From Rhodococcus sp. HM1 (GTDB lineage: Bacteria; Actinomycetota; Actinomycetes; Mycobacteriales; Mycobacteriaceae), in contig NZ_JALPTB010000027.1 in the NCBI RefSeq assembly GCF_023218075.1, positions 1-64,000 of the forward strand: 64,000 nucleotides of DNA, read 5' to 3'. Below the pieces are notes generated by a model, which searched no databases, had not been told where the DNA came from, and saw only the letters and a program-made list of their open reading frames with translations. Below, one piece after another: positions 43,769 to 53,284 of the stretch (position 1 is the stretch's first letter; each line of letters starts with the position of its first letter). A program made the translations under genes and the position numbers.

Positions 43769-43818
43769 CGCCCGTGCGTGGTTCCGGTAGCGGGTGCTAC
43801 CGAAACCACGCACGGGCG
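43769..43818. repeat. Dispersed hairpin repeat, copy A (bidirectional terminator position)
   Basis: Arms 43769-43791 and 43796-43818 pair at 22 of 23 positions around GGGT. The stem contains GTGCGTGG and TTCCGGTAGC. It lies exactly between the converging DUF2945-like and mshC genes, 2 bp from each stop. A second copy with compensatory changes is at 58957-59004. Confidence 0.75.
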
Positions 43819-43820
43819 CG

Positions 43821-45062
43821 TCAGCGCAGGGCGATGCCCAGCAGCGCGTCCACCGCGTCCGCGAACAGGCCGGGTGCCGACGGATCGTCCCCGCCCCGCT
43901 CGACCGCGAACGTCGCCCAGCCGTCGAGGGCGTCGAGGGCCTTGGGGGTGTCGAGGTCGTCGGCGAGGTGCTGCCGCAGCCGCGCGAGCACATCCTCGGC
44001 GGAGGCGGCCGACTCCAGTGCCGCGGCCCGACGCCACAGCTCCAGCCGCGCCTCGGCGGCGGTGAGCACGTCGGCCGTCCACGCGCGGTCCTGCCGGTAG
44101 TGCCCGGAGAGCAGGCCCAGACGGATCGCGGCCGGGTCGACGCCCTCGCCGCGCAGCTTGGAGACGAACACCAGGTTGCCGCGGGACTTGGACATCTTCT
44201 CGCCGTCGAGGCCGATCATGCCGGTGTGCACGTAGTGCCGCGCGAAGCGGCGGCCGCCGGTGACGGCCTCGGCGTGCGCCGCGGAGAATTCGTGGTGCGG
44301 GAAGATCAGGTCGCTGCCGCCGCCCTGCACGTCGAAGCCGGTGCCGATGCGGTTGAGGGCGATCGCGGCGCATTCGATGTGCCAGCCGGGCCGGCCGTCA
44401 CCGAACGGGGACGGCCACGCCGGTTCCCCGGGCCGCTGCGCGCGCCACAGCAGCGCGTCGAGGGGGTTGCGCTTGCCGGGGCGTTCGGGGTCGCCGCCTC
44501 GTTCGGCGAAGAACCGCATCATCGTGTCGTGGTCGTAGCCGGACTCGTAGCCGAACTGTTCGGTGGCGTCGACCCGGAAGTAGACGTCCGGATATTCGGC
44601 GTCGTCGACGACGTAGGCGGCCCCGGAGGCGACCAGCTTCTCGACGAGCTCGACCACCTCGTTCACCGATTCGACGGCGCCGATGTAGTCGCGCGGCGGC
44701 AGCACCCGCAGCGCCTCCATGTCCTCGCGGAACAGCGCGGTCTCGCGCATGCCGAGGACCACCCAGTCCTCGCCGTCCCGGTTCGCGCGTTCGAACAGCG
44801 GGTCGTCGACGTCGGTGACGTTCTGGACGTAGTGCACGTCGTGTCCGGCGTCGCGCCAGATGCGGTTCACGAGGTCGAAGGCGAGGTAGGTGGCGGCGTG
44901 CCCGAGGTGGGTCGCGTCGTAGGGGGTGATCCCGCAGACGTACATGGTGGCCGTGGCGCCCGGGGTGACGGGACGGACCGCCCGGTCGGCGGTGTCGTAC
45001 AACCGCAACGGCGGTCCCTGACCAGGGACGGACGGGAGCGCGATATCGGACCAAGACTGCAT
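43821..45062 (-). CDS. mshC: Cysteine--GlcN-Ins ligase MshC (mycothiol biosynthesis)
   Basis: A 413-residue class I tRNA-synthetase-like ligase that joins cysteine to GlcN-inositol with ATP, the third step of mycothiol synthesis. The HIGH-like motif is [10 protein letters not shown], the zinc and Cys site includes [12 protein letters not shown], and the KMSKS motif is [21 protein letters not shown] and [12 protein letters not shown] are shared with cysteinyl-tRNA synthetase. Length and the MQSW start fit MshC rather than CysS. The adjacent block (SCO1664-like, DUF3090, phosphatase, uppP) is a conserved actinobacterial neighbourhood. Confidence 0.96.
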   Translation of the reverse strand: MQSWSDIALPSVPGQGPPLRLYDTADRAVRPVTPGATATMYVCGITPYDATHLGHAATYLAFDLVNRIWRDAGHDVHYVQNVTDVDDPLFERANRDGEDWVVLGMRETALFREDMEALRVLPPRDYIGAVESVNEVVELVEKLVASGAAYVVDDAEYPDVYFRVDATEQFGYESGYDHDTMMRFFAERGGDPERPGKRNPLDALLWRAQRPGEPAWPSPFGDGRPGWHIECAAIALNRIGTGFDVQGGGSDLIFPHHEFSAAHAEAVTGGRRFARHYVHTGMIGLDGEKMSKSRGNLVFVSKLRGEGVDPAAIRLGLLSGHYRQDRAWTADVLTAAEARLELWRRAAALESAASAEDVLARLRQHLADDLDTPKALDALDGWATFAVERGGDDPSAPGLFADAVDALLGIALR

Positions 45063-45115
45063 GGCTGAAGCCTAGTGGAGGCCGCTGAGCGACCCGGAGC
45101 GAGGCCGGTCGTCGA

Positions 45116-45922
45116 TCAGAACGCGGGCCACGGAATGCGACGGTCCCCGAGCGGCTTCGGCATGACCGGCCGCGCGAGCAGCGCGGTGATGCGGGCGCGC
45201 AGCGCCGCGACCTCGGCGCCGGTGATGTAGGCGCGCAGCTCGTTGCCGAATTCGCCGTCGAGTCGCTGGGCGAGTTTCTCGAGGTCGGTGAGCAGCTCCG
45301 GGTCGACGGATCGGCCCGCCCAGCCCCACAGCACGGTGCGCAGCTTGTTCTCCTGGTGCAGGCAGATGCCGTGGTCGACGCCGTAGACACCGCCGTCGAG
45401 TCCTTCGAGGGCGTGCCCGCCCTTGCGGTCGGCGTTGTTGAGGATCACGTCGAGCACGGCCATGCGGTTCAGGCGCGGGTCGTCGGCGTGGACGAGCACG
45501 ACCTCGGCGCCGTCGTAGTCGCGGGCCCGCAGCACCGGCAGCCAGCCGCTGGGGACGGCCCCGGCCGGGCACAGGTCGATCAGCTCGATGTGCCCGTCGG
45601 GGGCGTCGTCGGGGTCGGGGGTGTCGATCCACTGCTGCACCATGCCGGTGCCGAACGGCCCGTCGCGCAGCACGGTCACCGGGATGACGCCCCAGCCGAG
45701 CGCCTCGGAGATCAGGTACGACGCGACCTCCCGGCCGGCGAGGGTGCCGTCGGGGAAATCCCACAGCGGCCGCTCGCCGCGGACGGGTTTGTAGACGCAG
45801 CGCACCACGGTGCCGTCGAGGGTCGCGTCGCACACGAGGGTCGCGTTGCTCGCGTGCACGACACGGCCGACGACGGTGAGTTCACCGCGCTCGAGCACAT
45901 CTCGGATGTCCGGGATGCTCAC
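45116..45922 (-). CDS. SCO1664-family protein (TIGR03843, PI3/4-kinase-like fold)
   Basis: A protein of about 268 residues: SIPDIRDVLERGELTVVGRVVHASNATLVCD, VYKPVRGERPLWDFPDGTLAGREVASYLISEALGW, LDVILNNADRKGGHALEG, YGVDHGICLHQENKLRTVLWGWAG. The NADRKGGH and GVDHGICLH blocks resemble the catalytic and metal loops of PI3/4-type kinases. No substrate is known. GTG 45922 has AGGAG upstream; an earlier GTG at 45940 is possible. It starts just inside the end of the DUF3090 gene, so they are coupled. Confidence 0.85.
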   Translation of the reverse strand: MSIPDIRDVLERGELTVVGRVVHASNATLVCDATLDGTVVRCVYKPVRGERPLWDFPDGTLAGREVASYLISEALGWGVIPVTVLRDGPFGTGMVQQWIDTPDPDDAPDGHIELIDLCPAGAVPSGWLPVLRARDYDGAEVVLVHADDPRLNRMAVLDVILNNADRKGGHALEGLDGGVYGVDHGICLHQENKLRTVLWGWAGRSVDPELLTDLEKLAQRLDGEFGNELRAYITGAEVAALRARITALLARPVMPKPLGDRRIPWPAF

Positions 45923-45926
45923 CTGG

Positions 45927-46514
45927 TCAGGACTCCTCACCGAACCAGGATGCCGGATCGAACCCGGGGGTGCGCAGGTAGCCGTTGGTGCGGATGCACA
46001 CGTGGCCGCCGCCGCCGATCGGTTCGCCGCACAGCGGGCACGGGGTGCGGCCGGCGGAGACGACCATCTCCGAGCGGGCCGCGAACTCGAGGGCCTGCTC
46101 GGGGGTGAGGAACACGCGGACCGCGTCGGGTCCTTCCTCGGTGTCGTCGAGCACGACGGACTCGTCGAGTTCGGCCTCGGTGACGGCGAGGAGTTCGACG
46201 ACGACGGCGCTGGTGTCGGCGTCCCAGCCCAGTCCCATGGTGCCGACCCGGAATTCGGCGTCGATGGGGGTGATCAGCGGGCTGATGTCGATGTCGGGAT
46301 CTTCGGGCAGGTCGGTGCCGAACCGCCGGTGCACCTCTTCGAGGAGCAGGCCCATGCGATCGGCGAGGATCTTCACCTGCTGTTTCTCGAGCAGGACGCT
46401 CACCACGCGGGACTCGTGCACGGCCTGCAGGTAGAACACCCGGTCGCCGGGTTCACCGACCGTGCCGGCGACGAACCTGTCCGGGGTCCGGAACACGTGT
46501 ATCGCGCGGGCCAT
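45927..46514 (-). CDS. DUF3090 family protein
   Basis: A 195-residue actinobacterial protein: MARAIHVFRTPDRFVAGTVGEPGDRVFYLQAVHESRVVSVLLEKQQVKILADRM. The C-terminal zinc-ribbon-like stretch is CPLCGEPIGGGGHVC. The family has no known activity and is nearly always next to the SCO1664-like gene, as here. GAGGAGG precedes the ATG. Confidence 0.92.
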   Translation of the reverse strand: MARAIHVFRTPDRFVAGTVGEPGDRVFYLQAVHESRVVSVLLEKQQVKILADRMGLLLEEVHRRFGTDLPEDPDIDISPLITPIDAEFRVGTMGLGWDADTSAVVVELLAVTEAELDESVVLDDTEEGPDAVRVFLTPEQALEFAARSEMVVSAGRTPCPLCGEPIGGGGHVCIRTNGYLRTPGFDPASWFGEES

Positions 46515-46559
46515 CGCACCTCCTCGAGTCGTATGTTTCGAATGAGCCGAACACTGCCA

Positions 46560-47261
46560 TTATCCGCCGGACGTCGCCGTCGTCGGGGGGTCACCGGCCG
46601 GGTTCACCTCGCCGCCGGGCACCGATTTCGGGGGGACGGCGAGCCCGGTCAGATCCGGGCCGGTGTCGTTGATGCGGAGCACGAACGGACGCGTCTCGGT
46701 GTAGCGGACGACGCTGAGCGAGGCCGGTTCCGCGACGATCCGCTGGAACCCGTCCAGGTGCGTGGCGAGCGCGTCGGCAAGGACGGATTTGATGACGTCG
46801 CCGTGACTGCACGCGATCCACACGACGTCGCGGCCGTGCTGTTCGGTGAGCCGGGCGTCGTGTTCGCGGACCGCGGCGACCGCGCGGGCCTGCACCTGCG
46901 CCAGCCCTTCCCCACCGGGGAACACGGCCGCGGAGGCGTGCTGCTGCACCACCTTCCACAGCGGTTCGCGGACCAGTTCGGACAGTTCCCGGCCGGTCCA
47001 CTGCCCGTAGTCGACCTCGGCGAGCCGGTCGTCGACGAGCGGGGTCAGGCCGCGGTCGGTGGCGAGCGGAGCGACCGTCTGTTGGCAGCGCAGCAGCGGC
47101 GAGTGCACGATCTCGGTGATCTCCAGGCCGGCGAACCGGGCGATCAGACCCTTGGCCTGGATGTGTCCGAGTTCGTCGAGTTCGACACCCGGAGAACGAC
47201 CGGCCAGCACCCGCGAGGTGTTGGCCGTCGAACGTCCGTGCCGCAGCAGGATCACCGTCAT
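46560..47261 (-). CDS. Histidine phosphatase, MSMEG_4193 family
   Basis: A 233-residue phosphoglycerate-mutase-like phosphatase. The catalytic RHG motif is LLRHGRSTANT (H8), the phosphate-pocket Arg is in SPLLRCQQT, the acid Glu is in LAEVDYGQWTGREL, and the second His is in ACSHGDVIKSVLAD. In the conserved MSMEG_4193 neighbourhood; substrate unknown. The tail is Pro/Thr/Gly-rich. It follows uppP after 68 bp on the same strand. Confidence 0.9.
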   Translation of the reverse strand: MTVILLRHGRSTANTSRVLAGRSPGVELDELGHIQAKGLIARFAGLEITEIVHSPLLRCQQTVAPLATDRGLTPLVDDRLAEVDYGQWTGRELSELVREPLWKVVQQHASAAVFPGGEGLAQVQARAVAAVREHDARLTEQHGRDVVWIACSHGDVIKSVLADALATHLDGFQRIVAEPASLSVVRYTETRPFVLRINDTGPDLTGLAVPPKSVPGGEVNPAGDPPTTATSGG

Positions 47262-47329
47262 GGAATCCAGCCTAATGGGCCACCCGCACCCGGGCAGGTC
47301 ACGGCGCCGCGCGGGGGCGCGCCGCGCGG

Positions 47330-48178
47330 TCAGGTCGCGGAGATCACCCCGGTGCCCAGCAGGGCGAGCACGAGGACGCCGAGCAGGATGCGGTAGCCGA
47401 CGAACCAGTACATCGAGTGGTTGGTGACGAACCTGAGCAGCCAGGCGATCGCGGCGTAGCCGACGCCGAAGGCGATGACGGTGGCGACCAGCAGCTGCGG
47501 CCCGGACGCGTTGAGACCCTCCCCCGCGGGTTCGAACGCGTCCGGCAGGCTGAACAGCCCGGAGGCGACGACGGCGGGGATGGCGAGCAGGAACGAGTAG
47601 CGGGCGGCGGCCTCGCGGTTGAGGCCGAGGAACAGGCCGGCGGAGATGGTGCCGCCGGAGCGGGACACGCCGGGGATCAGGGCCATGGCCTGCGCCGTGC
47701 CCATGACCAGGCCGTCGCGCAGGGTCAGCTGCTCGATGCCGCGCTTCTTGGGGCCGTAGTACTCGGCGGCGGCGATGACGGCGGAGAACACGATGAGCAT
47801 CGTCGCGACCAGCCACAGGTTGCGGGCGACGGTGCGGACCTCGTCCTTGAGGACGAATCCGAGAATGCCGATGGGGATGGTGCCGAGCAGCACGTACCAG
47901 CCCATCTTGTAGTCGTGGTCGGCGCGCAGTTCCTTGTGGAGCAGGCCGCGGAACCAGGCGAGGAGGATGCGCCAGATGTCGCGGGCGAAGAACACCAGCA
48001 CGGCGGCTTCGGTGCCGAGCTGGGTGACGGCGGTGAAGGAGGCGCCCGCGTCGGATCCGAAGAACACCTCGGAGACGATGCGCAGGTGTCCCGAGGAGGA
48101 CACCGGCAGGAATTCGGTCAGCCCCTGGACGATGCCGAGCACGATCGCCTGAATCCAGGTCATGGACTCGCCGATCAT
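47330..48178 (-). CDS. uppP: Undecaprenyl-diphosphatase UppP (BacA)
   Basis: A 282-residue membrane phosphatase that recycles undecaprenyl pyrophosphate for cell-wall synthesis and confers bacitracin tolerance. Both signature loops are present: [15 protein letters not shown] near the N-terminus and [10 protein letters not shown] in the second half, within about eight membrane segments. ATG 48178 has GGAG upstream; the in-frame ATG 48163 is an alternative closer to the family norm. Confidence 0.95.
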   Translation of the reverse strand: MIGESMTWIQAIVLGIVQGLTEFLPVSSSGHLRIVSEVFFGSDAGASFTAVTQLGTEAAVLVFFARDIWRILLAWFRGLLHKELRADHDYKMGWYVLLGTIPIGILGFVLKDEVRTVARNLWLVATMLIVFSAVIAAAEYYGPKKRGIEQLTLRDGLVMGTAQAMALIPGVSRSGGTISAGLFLGLNREAAARYSFLLAIPAVVASGLFSLPDAFEPAGEGLNASGPQLLVATVIAFGVGYAAIAWLLRFVTNHSMYWFVGYRILLGVLVLALLGTGVISAT

Positions 48179-48361
48179 GCGACGATCTCCGCACGGGAGT
48201 GGGGGCAGCGGCACAGGGGGCGATCGAATCTCACTCGGGGCACAGTACGCGGCGCGCCTGGCCGACTTCGGGACCCTCGCGGCACTAGGGTGCGTTCCAG
48301 GGCGAGGAGTCGCGGTTGCGGCCCGGCGACCCGATCGGACGGTCACGAAACGCGGGCGGTT

Positions 48362-49300
48362 ATGGAACAGAGAACGGTGGGAGCGAGCGGGCTGCGCGTC
48401 TCGCGGCTCGGTTTGGGCACCTTGACCTGGGGTCGCGGCACCGACGGGGACGAAGCCGCGGCGCAGCTGTCGGCGTTCGTCGATGCCGGCGGCACCCTCG
48501 TCGACACCTCGCCCGCGTACGGCGACGGCATGTCGCAGCGGATCCTCGCCGAGTTGCTCGACGACGTGGTGCCGCGCGATCGGCTGGTGTTGTCGGGCAG
48601 CTCCGGGATCGACACCTCCAAGCTCGGCCAGGGACGCGTCGACTGTTCGCGCGGGGGGCTTCTGACGCAGCTCGATGCGACCCTGCGGGAGCTCGGGACC
48701 GATCATCTGGATGTGTGGCAGGTCGCCACGTGGGATCCGCAGACACCGGTGGACGAGGTGGCGGCGACGCTGGAGTACGCGATCACCAGCGGCCGCGTGC
48801 GCTACGTCGGGGTGCGCGGCTATCTGGGCTGGCAGCTCGCGACCGCCGCTTCCGCGGCGCCGCGGGGTGCGCGTCTGGTGAGCACCCAGGTCGAGTACTC
48901 GCTGCTGGCGCGGGGCGTCGAGGAGGAACTGATCCCGGCCGCGACGTATCACGGCGCCGGGGTGTTCGCGGCGGTGCCGCTGGCCGGGGGTGTCCTCACC
49001 GGCAAGTACCGCAGCGGGGTGCCGGTCGATTCGCGCGGCGCCGACGAGGTGCACGCGGAGGAGGTTCGTCACTATTTGACCGATTCGGCGGTGCGGGTGG
49101 TCGACGCGGTGGTCACCGCCGCGGACGGGCTGGGCACCTCCCCGCTGGCGGTGGCGCTGGCGTGGGTGCGGGACCGGCCCGGGGTGGCGTCGGCGCTGGT
49201 CGGCGCCCGGGATCTGGCGCAGCTGACCGGGGTGCTGGTGGCGGAGGAGCTGGAGTTGCCGGCGGCGATCGCGTCCGCGCTCGACGATGTGAGCGCCTGA
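48362..49300 (+). CDS. Aldo/keto reductase
   Basis: A 312-residue NADPH-dependent aldo/keto reductase: [19 protein letters not shown] at the start, [18 protein letters not shown] with catalytic Asp/Tyr, [22 protein letters not shown] in place of the usual D-x-x-Q/H stretch, and [12 protein letters not shown] near the cofactor site. It belongs to the large AKR group with unknown carbonyl substrates. It starts 183 bp from the divergent uppP. Confidence 0.9.
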   Translation: MEQRTVGASGLRVSRLGLGTLTWGRGTDGDEAAAQLSAFVDAGGTLVDTSPAYGDGMSQRILAELLDDVVPRDRLVLSGSSGIDTSKLGQGRVDCSRGGLLTQLDATLRELGTDHLDVWQVATWDPQTPVDEVAATLEYAITSGRVRYVGVRGYLGWQLATAASAAPRGARLVSTQVEYSLLARGVEEELIPAATYHGAGVFAAVPLAGGVLTGKYRSGVPVDSRGADEVHAEEVRHYLTDSAVRVVDAVVTAADGLGTSPLAVALAWVRDRPGVASALVGARDLAQLTGVLVAEELELPAAIASALDDVSA

Positions 49301-49358
49301 ATCCGCTGCGGCCTGAATCCACTGGGGCGGAGAGGAAACCCGCGTTCGCGCACCCTAC

Positions 49359-49377
49359 GAAAGTTAGGCTACCCTGC
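49359..49377 (+). promoter_or_regulatory. IdeR/DtxR iron box upstream of the haem operon (site 1)
   Basis: Core TTAGGCTACCC matches the central consensus TTAGGCTAACC at 10 of 11 positions. Overall about 13 of 19 agree. It is 36 bp before the haem oxygenase ATG. Confidence 0.65.
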
Positions 49378-49380
49378 TCC

Positions 49381-49399
49381 CTAGGTTCGGGTTGGCTAC
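49381..49399 (+). promoter_or_regulatory. Second, weaker IdeR-like box upstream of the haem operon
   Basis: CTAGGTTCGGGTTGGCTAC agrees with the 19-bp IdeR consensus at about 12 positions, with the left half TAGGTT exact. It is three bases after the first box, so the two could hold adjacent dimers. Confidence 0.4.
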
Positions 49400-49413
49400 A
49401 ACAGGGAGAGCAT

Positions 49414-50088
49414 ATGACCGCCACCGAGGTTGCCGGATTCGCCGAGCGCATCAAATCCGGAACTGCCGCGGAACACAGCGAGACCGAGAATTCGGCGTTC
49501 GTCACCGAGCTGCTCGGCGGGCAGCTCAACACGGCCGGCTATGCCGCCCTGCTGGCCCAGTCCTGGTTCATCTACGAGGCCCTCGAACGGATCGGCGCGA
49601 GCTATGCCGACGATCCGATCGTCGGCCCGTTCCTCGCCGACGAGCTGCTGCGCACCGCCGCGCTGGAGGCCGATCTGCAGTTCCTGCTCGGCGACGACTG
49701 GCGGGCCACGGTGACGCCGCTGCCCGCGACCGTGCGGTACGTGCAGCGGCTAGAGGAGGTCGCCGCGACCTCCCCGGAGGCATACCTGGCGCACCACTAT
49801 CTGCGGTATCTCGGTGATCTGTCCGGTGGCCAGATCATCCGCCGCATGCTCGAGCGTGCCTACGGGTACGAACGCGACGGCCTGCGCTTCTACACCTTCG
49901 ACGACATCCCGAAGACGAAGCCGTTCAAGGACGCGTACCGCGCGAAGCTCGACGCTGCCCCCTTGGACAGCGCGCAGCAGCAGGCCGTGATCGACGAGGC
50001 GAACCTGGTTTTCGGTCTCAACCGCGAGTTGTTCGCCGATCTCGGCGCCGATCTCGACAGCTACCGGGTGGCGACGCCGCAGTCATGA
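49414..50088 (+). CDS. hmuO: Haem oxygenase (HmuO type)
   Basis: A 224-residue haem oxygenase that opens haem to biliverdin, CO and iron. The proximal ligand is H21 (TAAEHSETEN). The distal helix is present (YLGDLSGGQIIRRML). Both are hallmarks of the HO-1/HmuO family. The gene starts after GGGAGAG and opens a four-gene operon with haem ABC uptake; the next start overlaps its stop by 4 bp. Two IdeR-like boxes upstream suggest repression by iron. Confidence 0.94.
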   Translation: MTATEVAGFAERIKSGTAAEHSETENSAFVTELLGGQLNTAGYAALLAQSWFIYEALERIGASYADDPIVGPFLADELLRTAALEADLQFLLGDDWRATVTPLPATVRYVQRLEEVAATSPEAYLAHHYLRYLGDLSGGQIIRRMLERAYGYERDGLRFYTFDDIPKTKPFKDAYRAKLDAAPLDSAQQQAVIDEANLVFGLNRELFADLGADLDSYRVATPQS

Positions 50089-51104
50089 ACCGCTTCCGCC
50101 GTTACGTTCTGTCCCTTCTTCTTCCGCTGGTGACGGTGCTGGCCGTCGCCGGATGCGGTGCCACCGGCGCGTCCGGTTCGGCGCCGGCGACCGGGGCGCG
50201 CACCGCGGTGATCGCCGACCGGGATCCGCGGCCGATCGCGGAGAACCCGGTCCCGACGCTGCCGGTGACGGTCCGCAGCTTCGACGGGGTCGACGTCACC
50301 GTCACCGACGTCTCGCGCATCGTCACCGCGGACCGCTCCGGCACCCTCGCCCAGACCGTGTTCTCCCTCGGTCTCGGCGCCAACCTGGTGGGGCGGTCGA
50401 CGGCGAGTTTCCCGGCGTCGGAGCATCTGCCCAATGTCACCCCGGGCGGGCACGGCCTGAACGCCGAGGCGATCCTGGCGCTGAATCCGACGGTGGTGCT
50501 CACCGACTCGTCGATCGGGCCGCTGGCCGTGCAGGAGCAGTTGCGGGCCGCCGGGATCCCGGTGGTGTTCGTGGACCCGACCCGCACCCTCGACACGGTC
50601 GCGTCCGGGATCGAGGCGGTCGCGGCGGCGCTGGGGGTGCCCGAGCAGGGGGCCGCGCTGGTGCAGCGCACCGAGGAGGAGATCGCCGCGGCGAGCGCGT
50701 CGATCCCCGCGGACCATCCCGAACCGACCGTGGCGTTCCTGTATCTGCGCGGCTCGGCGATCAAGATGCTCGGCGGTCCGGGCTCCGGGGCCGACGCGCT
50801 GATCGGCGCGCTCGGCGCCCGGGACGCCGGCACGGTCGCCGGACTCACCGCCGAGTTCACCCCGATCACCAGCGAGGCGATGATCGCCTCCGCACCGGAC
50901 GTGATCCTGATCATGACGCACAGTCTGGAATCGGTCGGCGGTCCCGACGGTCTCGCGGCGTTGCCCGGCGTCGAGCAGACCCCCGCCGGGAAGAACCGCA
51001 GGATCATCGACATGGACGATTCGGTGCTGCTCAGCTTCGGTCCCGACACCGGCAAGGTCCTGGCCGCGCTCTCCGACGCCCTGTATCCGCAGGCCCAGGA
51101 ATGA
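50085..51104 (+). CDS. hmuT: Haem ABC transporter substrate-binding lipoprotein HmuT
   Basis: A 339-residue lipoprotein with basic start, hydrophobic LSLLLPLVTVLAVAGC (C24 lipobox), then the class III binding-protein fold: RIVTADRSGTLAQTVFSLGLGANLVGRSTASF, NAEAILALNPTVVLTDSSIGP, and a C-terminal ALSDALYPQAQE. It delivers haem to HmuU at the outer face. Overlaps hmuO and hmuU by 4 bp each. Confidence 0.9.
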   Translation: MNRFRRYVLSLLLPLVTVLAVAGCGATGASGSAPATGARTAVIADRDPRPIAENPVPTLPVTVRSFDGVDVTVTDVSRIVTADRSGTLAQTVFSLGLGANLVGRSTASFPASEHLPNVTPGGHGLNAEAILALNPTVVLTDSSIGPLAVQEQLRAAGIPVVFVDPTRTLDTVASGIEAVAAALGVPEQGAALVQRTEEEIAAASASIPADHPEPTVAFLYLRGSAIKMLGGPGSGADALIGALGARDAGTVAGLTAEFTPITSEAMIASAPDVILIMTHSLESVGGPDGLAALPGVEQTPAGKNRRIIDMDDSVLLSFGPDTGKVLAALSDALYPQAQE

Positions 51105-52186
51105 CCACGGTCACCGACAGCACCGCGACGCCCGCAAGCACGAAGGAGGCCGGCGCCCGGCGCAGCACCCTGGTGTTCACCGGGCTGACCGTCGCGCTGG
51201 TGGTGCTGGCGCTGGTGTCCGCGTGCCTCGGGCAGGTGCCGACGTCCCCGGCCGAGGTGGTCGGCAGCCTGCTGCACCGGCTCGGACTGGATGTCGGGCC
51301 CATGCCCGCGCACCCGGCCGGCGACGTCGCGTTGTGGCAGGTGCGGTTCCCGCGGGTGGTGCTGGCGATGCTCGTCGGCGCCGCTCTCGGCTGCGCCGGC
51401 GCGCTGCTGCAGGGGGTGTTCGCCAATCCGCTCGCCGAACCCGGCGTCATCGGTGTCTCCTCCGGCGCGGCCGTCGGGGCCTCGCTGGTGATCGTGCTGG
51501 GCGGCGCGTTCACCGCCGGCTGGGCGTTGGCCGGGGCCGCGTTCGTCGCCGGCCTGCTCACCACCGCCCTGGTGTACGCGCTGTCGCGGTCGAACGGGCG
51601 CACCGAGGTCGTCACGGTCATCCTCACCGGTGTGGCCGTCAACGCCGTCGCGGGCGGGCTGATCGCGCTGTTCACGTTCGTCGCGAACCCCGCCGCCCGC
51701 GACCAGATCGTTTTCTGGCAGCTCGGCAGCCTCGGCGGCGCCACCTGGGAAATCGTGTCGGTGGTGGCGCCGCTGACGTTCGCCGGGATCGCCGCGGCCG
51801 TCGTGCTGGCCCCGAAGCTCGATCTGCTCTCGCTCGGCGAGTCCGTGGCCCGGCACCTGGGGGTCGACGTCGAACGCGTGCGGCAGGTCGCGATCGTCAT
51901 CGTCGCGGTGCTGGTGTCCGCGGCGGTCGCGTTCACCGGCATCATCCTGTTCGTGGGCCTGGTGGTGCCGCACCTGATGCGGATGGCGCTCGGTCCCGCG
52001 CATCGGCGGCTGATCTGCGCGAGTGCCGTGTGCGGCGCGGTGACGCTGCTCGCCGCCGACCTCGGCGCCCGCACCCTGGTCGCGAACGCCGATCTGCCGT
52101 TGGGCATGCTCACCTCGCTGATCGGCGGGCCGGTGTTCTTCTGGATGCTGCGCCGCACCCGCGCGAGCCAGGGAGGGTGGGCATGA
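51101..52186 (+). CDS. hmuU: Haem ABC transporter permease HmuU (FecCD family)
   Basis: A 361-residue permease of the FecCD family with about ten membrane helices. Characteristic blocks are RFPRVVLAMLVGAALGCAGALLQGVFANPLAEPGVIGVSSGAAVGA, QLGSLGGATWE, and the cytoplasmic coupling region RHLGVDVERVRQVAI with GIILFVGLVVPHLMRMALGPAHR after it. It pairs with HmuV. Confidence 0.93.
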   Translation: MTTVTDSTATPASTKEAGARRSTLVFTGLTVALVVLALVSACLGQVPTSPAEVVGSLLHRLGLDVGPMPAHPAGDVALWQVRFPRVVLAMLVGAALGCAGALLQGVFANPLAEPGVIGVSSGAAVGASLVIVLGGAFTAGWALAGAAFVAGLLTTALVYALSRSNGRTEVVTVILTGVAVNAVAGGLIALFTFVANPAARDQIVFWQLGSLGGATWEIVSVVAPLTFAGIAAAVVLAPKLDLLSLGESVARHLGVDVERVRQVAIVIVAVLVSAAVAFTGIILFVGLVVPHLMRMALGPAHRRLICASAVCGAVTLLAADLGARTLVANADLPLGMLTSLIGGPVFFWMLRRTRASQGGWA

Positions 52187-53052
52187 GCCGTTCCCGCGTG
52201 TTCGGCCGGTGGCGCGACGACCGGCAGGTCCCGGAACGCTCCGGGCCCGGAGCGGTGACGATGCGCGCGACCGGGGTGCGGCTGCACCGCGGCGACCGGC
52301 AGATCCTGCACGACGTCGACGTCGAGGTCCGGGCCGGGGAGGTGCTCGCGCTCGTCGGGCCGAACGGCGCCGGCAAGTCGACGCTGCTGGCCGCGCTCAC
52401 CGGTGATCATCCGATCTCGGGCGGCCGCGTCGAGGTCGACGGGCGCCCCCTCGAGGAGTGGGCGCCGGTCGCGTTGGCGCGGCGCCGGGCGGTGCTCCCC
52501 CAGCAGCACACGGTCGGGTTCCCGTTCACCGCCGTCGAGGTGGTGCGGATGGGCCGGTCGGCGTGGGCGCGCACCGCACGGCAGGGTGACGACGACGCCC
52601 TGGTCGCCGCGGCGCTCGCCGAATGCGACGTCGCGCACCTGCAGGATCGTCCGTTCCCGGCGCTGTCCGGGGGTGAACGTGCCCGGGTCGCGTTGGCGCG
52701 GGTGCTCGCGCAGGACACCGAGACGCTGCTGCTCGACGAACCGACCGCGGCCCTGGATCTCGGGCATCAGGAAGCGGTGATGCAGGTGGTGCGGGCCCGC
52801 GCCGATCACGGGCACGCCGTGGTGGTGGTGCTGCACGATCTGGGGCTGGCCGCGGCCTACGCCGACCGGGTGTGCGTGCTCGAACGCGGCCGGGTCGTCG
52901 CGGACGGGCCGGCCGGTGAGGTGCTCACCGAGAAGTTGCTCAGCCGCGTCTACGCGTATCCGGTGCAGGTGGGCAGCGACCCGACGACGGGTACTCCCCT
53001 GGTGCTGCCGCGGCGGGACCGGCCGGGCCCCTCGGTGGCGGCCGCCGGCTGA
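52183..53052 (+). CDS. hmuV: Haem ABC transporter ATP-binding protein HmuV
   Basis: A 289-residue ABC ATPase. Walker A is GPNGAGKS, the Q-loop is in LPQQHTVGFPFTAVEVV, the signature is LSGGERARVALARVLAQ, Walker B is LLLDEPTAALD, and the H-loop is VVVLHDLGLAA. The first 25 residues are an Arg-rich extension before the usual start. The stop codon lies inside a 27-bp tandem repeat that extends past the gene. Confidence 0.93.
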   Translation: MSRSRVFGRWRDDRQVPERSGPGAVTMRATGVRLHRGDRQILHDVDVEVRAGEVLALVGPNGAGKSTLLAALTGDHPISGGRVEVDGRPLEEWAPVALARRRAVLPQQHTVGFPFTAVEVVRMGRSAWARTARQGDDDALVAAALAECDVAHLQDRPFPALSGGERARVALARVLAQDTETLLLDEPTAALDLGHQEAVMQVVRARADHGHAVVVVLHDLGLAAAYADRVCVLERGRVVADGPAGEVLTEKLLSRVYAYPVQVGSDPTTGTPLVLPRRDRPGPSVAAAG

Positions 53053-53139
53053 GCCGGCAGATGCGGCACCGCCGGTTGAGCCGGCAGATGCGGCACCGCC
53101 GGCTGAGCCGGCAGAAGCGGCACCGCCGGCTGGGCTCGG
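53044..53139. repeat. 27-bp tandem repeat, three copies plus part, across the hmuV stop
   Basis: Units at 53044-53070, 53071-53097 and 53098-53124 are nearly identical (single changes), with a partial fourth unit after. Each contains GCCGGCT-G-AGCCGGC (or one-base variant), a palindrome able to form a hairpin, and a TGA in the hmuV frame. The array runs from the last codons of hmuV into the gap before the next gene, where stacked hairpins could slow or stop transcription. Confidence 0.8.
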
Positions 53140-53284
53140 TTCGCGTCGCCTCGGTCACATTCGGCGGGTGCCGCGCCGAGGCGGCTGCGGTGCCGCCGCC
53201 CGGATCAGGAAGACTGGAGCGAAGCGCGTCTCCGATCGGGGGGCGCGCGCGTGGGGTCGACGGGTGACAGCGAGGAGCAGCGAG

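Noticed and set aside
53044-53139. Possible CRISPR array
   Set aside because: The 27-bp units are directly adjacent with no spacers; this is a simple tandem repeat.
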